Under the pieces are notes generated by a model. That model saw only the letters and a program-made list of their open reading frames with translations. It was not told the origin of the DNA and did no database searches. From Dromaius novaehollandiae (taxonomy: Eukaryota; Chordata; Aves; Casuariiformes; Dromaiidae): a stretch of 64,000 bases of DNA. How positions within the stretch are numbered: the stretch's first letter is position 1; each line of letters starts with the position of its first letter. Below are positions 60,201 to 64,000 of this stretch, in pieces. The position numbers were made by a program, and so were the translations under genes. The DNA lies in assembly GCF_036370855.1 (NCBI RefSeq), contig NC_088098.1, forward strand, positions 142,186,721 through 142,250,720. Reading direction: 5' to 3'.

Positions 60201-60884
60201 TTAAGGAACTAGACTTTTTCACAAAGGTGATGAAATTTTTGAATTGTTATTTTAGAAAATATAGCAAAATTTTTTAAAAAAGCTCTTATCCAGTGAGGTG
60301 TAATAACTTTATGTCTGCACTTTATACTATAACCCTTGCTATTCATAGAAAGAGAAATAGCATTTTATATTTTGCAAAATTCTGACTGCCTAGAGGGTTT
60401 ACAGCTAGACAACTCCCCCTTTAAATTTCTTATTAAAAGCCAGCATATCTATCAAATGTAGCTAATTTTAGGAAATCCCAGAAACGTGTAGATATTAAAA
60501 TCCTTGAAGGTTACCCCTAAGCAGAAGGTAATGTTCAATCATAAATGATAGCACAGCCTATAGTCAGTTATAACTGGGCCATTTTTTCCATGTTTACAAA
60601 GCTATTTACAAGAAACATTAACTCCTCATATGCTTCCATTGGTTTATATAAGTTTGGATAGCAAAACTTGTTCCCTGCTAGCTTTCTCCCCCTCCTCCCA
60701 CTTCTGTAATTGTTTTGATCATTTTAAAAGAGATAAAAATGATCTTAACACAGAGTTAAGTGTCAGGGACACTTTTTTAGTAGAAGATTAGATCTTCAGC
60801 TAGCTTTCTTTCAGTCCTTTGACATATATTCTGATTTTATACACAGCTTTTGAAACAGCAACTCAGCTTTTATGACCATGGGAC
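57276..60884. other. Unique AT-rich DNA, no gene seen
   Basis: No supported gene or dispersed repeat. Short A- and T-runs only (for example 59661-59670, 59938-59945). Confidence 0.55.
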
Positions 60885-62520
60885 CTTGGAAAATTGAGGA
60901 CTGTGAGGAAGAGACATAATCCACCTGACCACGTCAGGGCAAAAACACCTCCACTAGCAGGCTGATCAACCTGGTGAAGAGAGCTTTAATGTAGGAGTGA
61001 CAGTGGAGGGAGATAATGACCCACCATCAGGTGAGGAAGTGGTGGATGGGTCAGCAAGCAAAGGATGTGGGGTGGTGTGAAGAGGAGATACCTTGAAAAT
61101 AACAAAATAGAGCTGATGGGACTCCACCCCAAGTATATGCACACAACTAGGAAGTGCCTAGAGGACAACATTATGGAGGATGCTCTCATATCCCTTCTGG
61201 GAAATCAGCATAGCTGGGTGCCTCTCTAAAGTGCCTGTACACTGGTACATACAGGTTGGGGAATAAACAGGAGGAATTAGAGGTCTGTGTGCAGTTGCAG
61301 GGCTATGATCTCATCATGATCACAGAGATGTGGTGCGATAGCTCACACATCTGGAATGCTGCCGTGGATGAATACAGGCCCCTTGGGAAAACAGGCCATG
61401 ATACCTGAGGAAGAGGGGAACCCCTTTATGTGAGAGCGCAATGGGAATGCACGGAGATCTGCCATGAGACAGATGATGTGCCAGTCGAGAACTTGTGGGT
61501 CAGGATTAGATGACAGACCAACAATGTGGGCAACACTGTGGTGGGTGTCTGCTACAGACTGCCCGATAGTAAGAAGTAGATCAGGCCTTTTTCAGACAAC
61601 TGGAAGAAGCCTCATGTTTGTGACTACAACTTCCTGACATAGATGATAGAGTAGCAGAGGAGGGGACCTCATACTTTCGCACAAGGAAGGACTGGTTGCA
61701 GATGTGAAAGCTGGGGGAACCCTTCACTGCAGTGATCATGAGATGGTGGAGTGCAGGATCCTGAAAGGAGGGAATAAGGCAAAATTCAGGGTCACAATCC
61801 TAGGTTTCAGGATAGGAGATTTGGCCTGTTCTGGAACCTGCATAAAAGAATCCCATGGGACACTGTCCTGGAGTGAAGAGGCATTGAGGAGAGCTGGTTG
61901 ATTTTCTCCAAGCTCAAGAATGGTCCATCTTGATGAGCAGGAAATCTCATGAAATCTGCAAAGTGGAAGGAGGCCTGCTTGGATGAACAAGGAGCTCCTG
62001 ACAGAACTCAGACATAAAAAAGAAGCCTACAAGAGGTAGAAGCAGAAGCAGGTGAAACAGGAAGAATATAAAGACAATGCCCAATTGTGCAGCAAGTCAG
62101 CAAGACTTTCAATAGTCTTCCATAATGCCCTGGTTGACAAACTGATGAACTATGGGCTAGATAAATGGACAGAGAGGTGGACCGAAAACTGGCTGAACTG
62201 CTGGGCTCAAAGGGTTATGATCAGCATTACAACGTCCAGCTGAAGGCCAGTCACTAGAGGTGTGACTAGTGACTTGATACTGTGGTTGATACTTGGGCCA
62301 ATACTGTTTAACATCTTCACTAATGACCCGGACAATGGGACAGAGTGTATCTTTGGCAAGTTTGCTGAGAGGAGTGGTTAATACATCAGAGGGTTGTGCT
62401 GCCATTTGGAGGGCCTTCAACAGGCTGGAGAAATGGTCCAACAGGAATGTCATGAAATTGAGCAAAGGAAAATGGCACATCTGACACTAGTACATAGCTG
62501 GGGGACAACTGGCTCATCAG
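60885..62520 (+). mobile_element. CR1 LINE, internally deleted and decayed
   Basis: The left part matches the CR1 endonuclease region: CTATGATCTCATCATGATCACAGAGA near 61302-61327 (the start of the endonuclease core), GTGGGTGTCTGCTACAGACTGCC near 61541, CAGTGATCATGAGATGGTGGAGT near 61730-61752 (the SDHEMVE-type motif) and GGATGAACAAGGAGCTCCTG near 61980 (the WMNKELL segment). At about 62105 it jumps to the second half of the reverse-transcriptase domain: a decayed HNALVDKLMNYGLDKW segment, then WLNCWAQRV near 62190 and TGTTTAACATCTTCACTAATGACC near 62307 (LFNIFTND-type). About 0.7 kb of the expected sequence, including the catalytic part of the reverse transcriptase, is missing. Several stops and frameshifts are present; the 3' end is not recognisable after about 62.5 kb. 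The copy is inactive. Confidence 0.85.
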
Positions 62521-64000
62521 CAGCTTTGAGGAAGAGAGAAAATACAGAAGACAGCAACACTGACTGACAGTTCAAGAAAGAAGTGATTTCTGAAAAGACA
62601 TGCCAGACTAACAACTCTGGCTTCATGCAAATGGAACATAGGATAGGTAAAGGGCCTTCCAGTATTTCTGCTTTCCATAACATATTCTTACGATATTCTG
62701 AACTCTAGCCCAACAATGGCATCTGTGCTATGAAAGTCCCCTGGACTTGCCTCTGTCAGGAAAGGCAAAACAAAGCTGCTAGAAACTTTGCAGCATGACA
62801 AATAATTTCTCAAGTTCTTTTCTGAAGAACAGCAATGGCTCATTCCTTTCTTCAGCATTAGACTTGATTATTCTTAAGGTCAATGTGTCAGTTTTACAGG
62901 AGACGAGTTACATGAGATTTCTATTCCTCATAAAGATGTTTAATTGCAAACTTCCACACCTTTGTAGGGCAAAACCTGACTTTGAAAGATGTCATCTCAG
63001 CGGTTATTTTAGCAAATAGCATGTAATTTCAGGTCCTCCACCACAGAATGATGGAAGTTGAATATATTTTTGTGCTTCATGAGCTGATGCTTTCAAGCTT
63101 GATAGTTATTTTATAGCAGACAGTAGATTGTTAGAGAATTAAGCCATAACCTTTTTCTAAGGATAATAAAACTATTCTTCTATCTGCATGAATCAGAGCT
63201 GCCTGAATTAAGCAATGCTGAACAATCATTAGTAATGTAAATTGGAATATTCTATACTGAAAGGCTTTTTATGTTTAGCAGTACTTCAGCTGAGAGTCAT
63301 TTTTTCCCAATAATATCACTTTTTTTTCTCATCAGGAGAAAGATAAATTTCCTTTTATCTACAAATAATATCTGAATCGTCTTTTATTTACATAGACCTG
63401 CTTTTTCTGAATGTATTTACAAGCAATATTTAATATGTTGTAGCAGATTTCACAATCAACATGGCTTATGAAACTACTAGTTCCTCATTGGAAACCCCTT
63501 GTTATGCTTTGTCGACCTAGATGGGATTAGCCCATAGATGAGGTGTGGTATGCAAATCTCATGAACTGTACTGTCTGATGTAGAATTTTTACTTCCAAGT
63601 CTAAATTTCTTAGCTTAAGTATTGTGGTTGAAGAAGAGCAAATAACATTTGCAGGAGGCAAATAACACTTAGTCAATTATCAATTCATTTTGGGATAAAT
63701 TTATGTCTACCATAGTTCTAATTTCCTCAATGGAATTACACTGAAGGCCTAAGTGGCTGCAAAGACATGGTAATTGTTATCAATTTCAAACAATCACATA
63801 ATGTATTAGAGCCAGGCTAAATGCCACTGTGTGAAAGAGACATTTCAAACTCATACTCATGAAATACAGTTACTCTATTCTATCATATGAGGTTGTGATT
63901 GTGTTGATCTTTAGATTTTTGAAAATGCATTTGATTCCGTCTGTGGGTTTTTTTTTTTCTTTTCTGCTTTTGGTAGGAGGCAAAGGATCATAGTGTTGAC
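62521..64000. other. Unique AT-rich DNA, no gene seen
   Basis: Nothing recognisable to the end of the window apart from a T-run at 63950-63960. Confidence 0.5.

Noticed and set aside
62293..62484. 63-codon frame near the right end
   Set aside because: It is an out-of-frame reading of the CR1 reverse-transcriptase remnant.
1..64000. tRNA, rRNA, CRISPR, phage or bacterial operon features
   Set aside because: None seen. The sequence is vertebrate in character, with long AT-rich unique DNA, LINEs, LTRs and microsatellites.

Overview
The window looks like a gene-poor, AT-rich stretch of a bird genome. I base this on low overall repeat density, CR1-clade LINE copies as the only LINE class I can see, several solo endogenous-retrovirus LTRs with intact 5-bp target duplications, and no mammalian SINEs. 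The species cannot be named from the sequence. I find no protein-coding host gene I can support, no tRNA or rRNA gene, no CRISPR array and no operon-like layout. Open frames outside the mobile elements are short and fit chance; two weak exon-like spots (near 37.3 kb and 55.7 kb) are listed as findings.

Layout. 1-9 kb: unique AT-rich DNA with simple repeats. 9.0-9.35 kb: decayed CR1 (minus). 12.86-13.40 kb: unexplained GC-rich island. 15,476-17,882: an almost complete DNA transposon of the TcMar-Tigger group, closely resembling mammalian Tigger1, with both terminal inverted repeats, a TA target duplication and a lightly damaged transposase. 18.45-18.96 kb: GC-rich tract with a degenerate ~45-bp minisatellite. 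21.3-21.6 kb: old CR1 3' end (plus). 22,199-22,618: solo LTR (TSD ACCCC). 31.0-32.3 kb: ancient CR1 (minus), including part of the reverse-transcriptase domain read on the minus strand. 38,017-39,133: solo LTR, minus (TSD ACCTC). 41.73-43.98 kb: GC-rich, CA-repeat-bearing older insertion into which a plus-strand solo LTR, 42,444-43,567, has inserted (TSD CTCCT). 45.4-46.1 kb: possible old LTR. 56,639-57,270: a third LTR related to the 38-kb copy only in its 3' part. 60.9-62.5 kb: internally deleted CR1 (plus). The rest is unique or simple-sequence DNA.

The most interesting content is (1) the Tigger1-like transposon, which is unexpected in an avian background and suggests horizontal transfer, and (2) a set of three LTRs showing modular exchange: two share the 5' part but have unrelated 3' parts that diverge at a CT/GA tract, while the third shares only the 3' part with one of them. 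All comparisons with known families are from memory and visual alignment; no database search was run.
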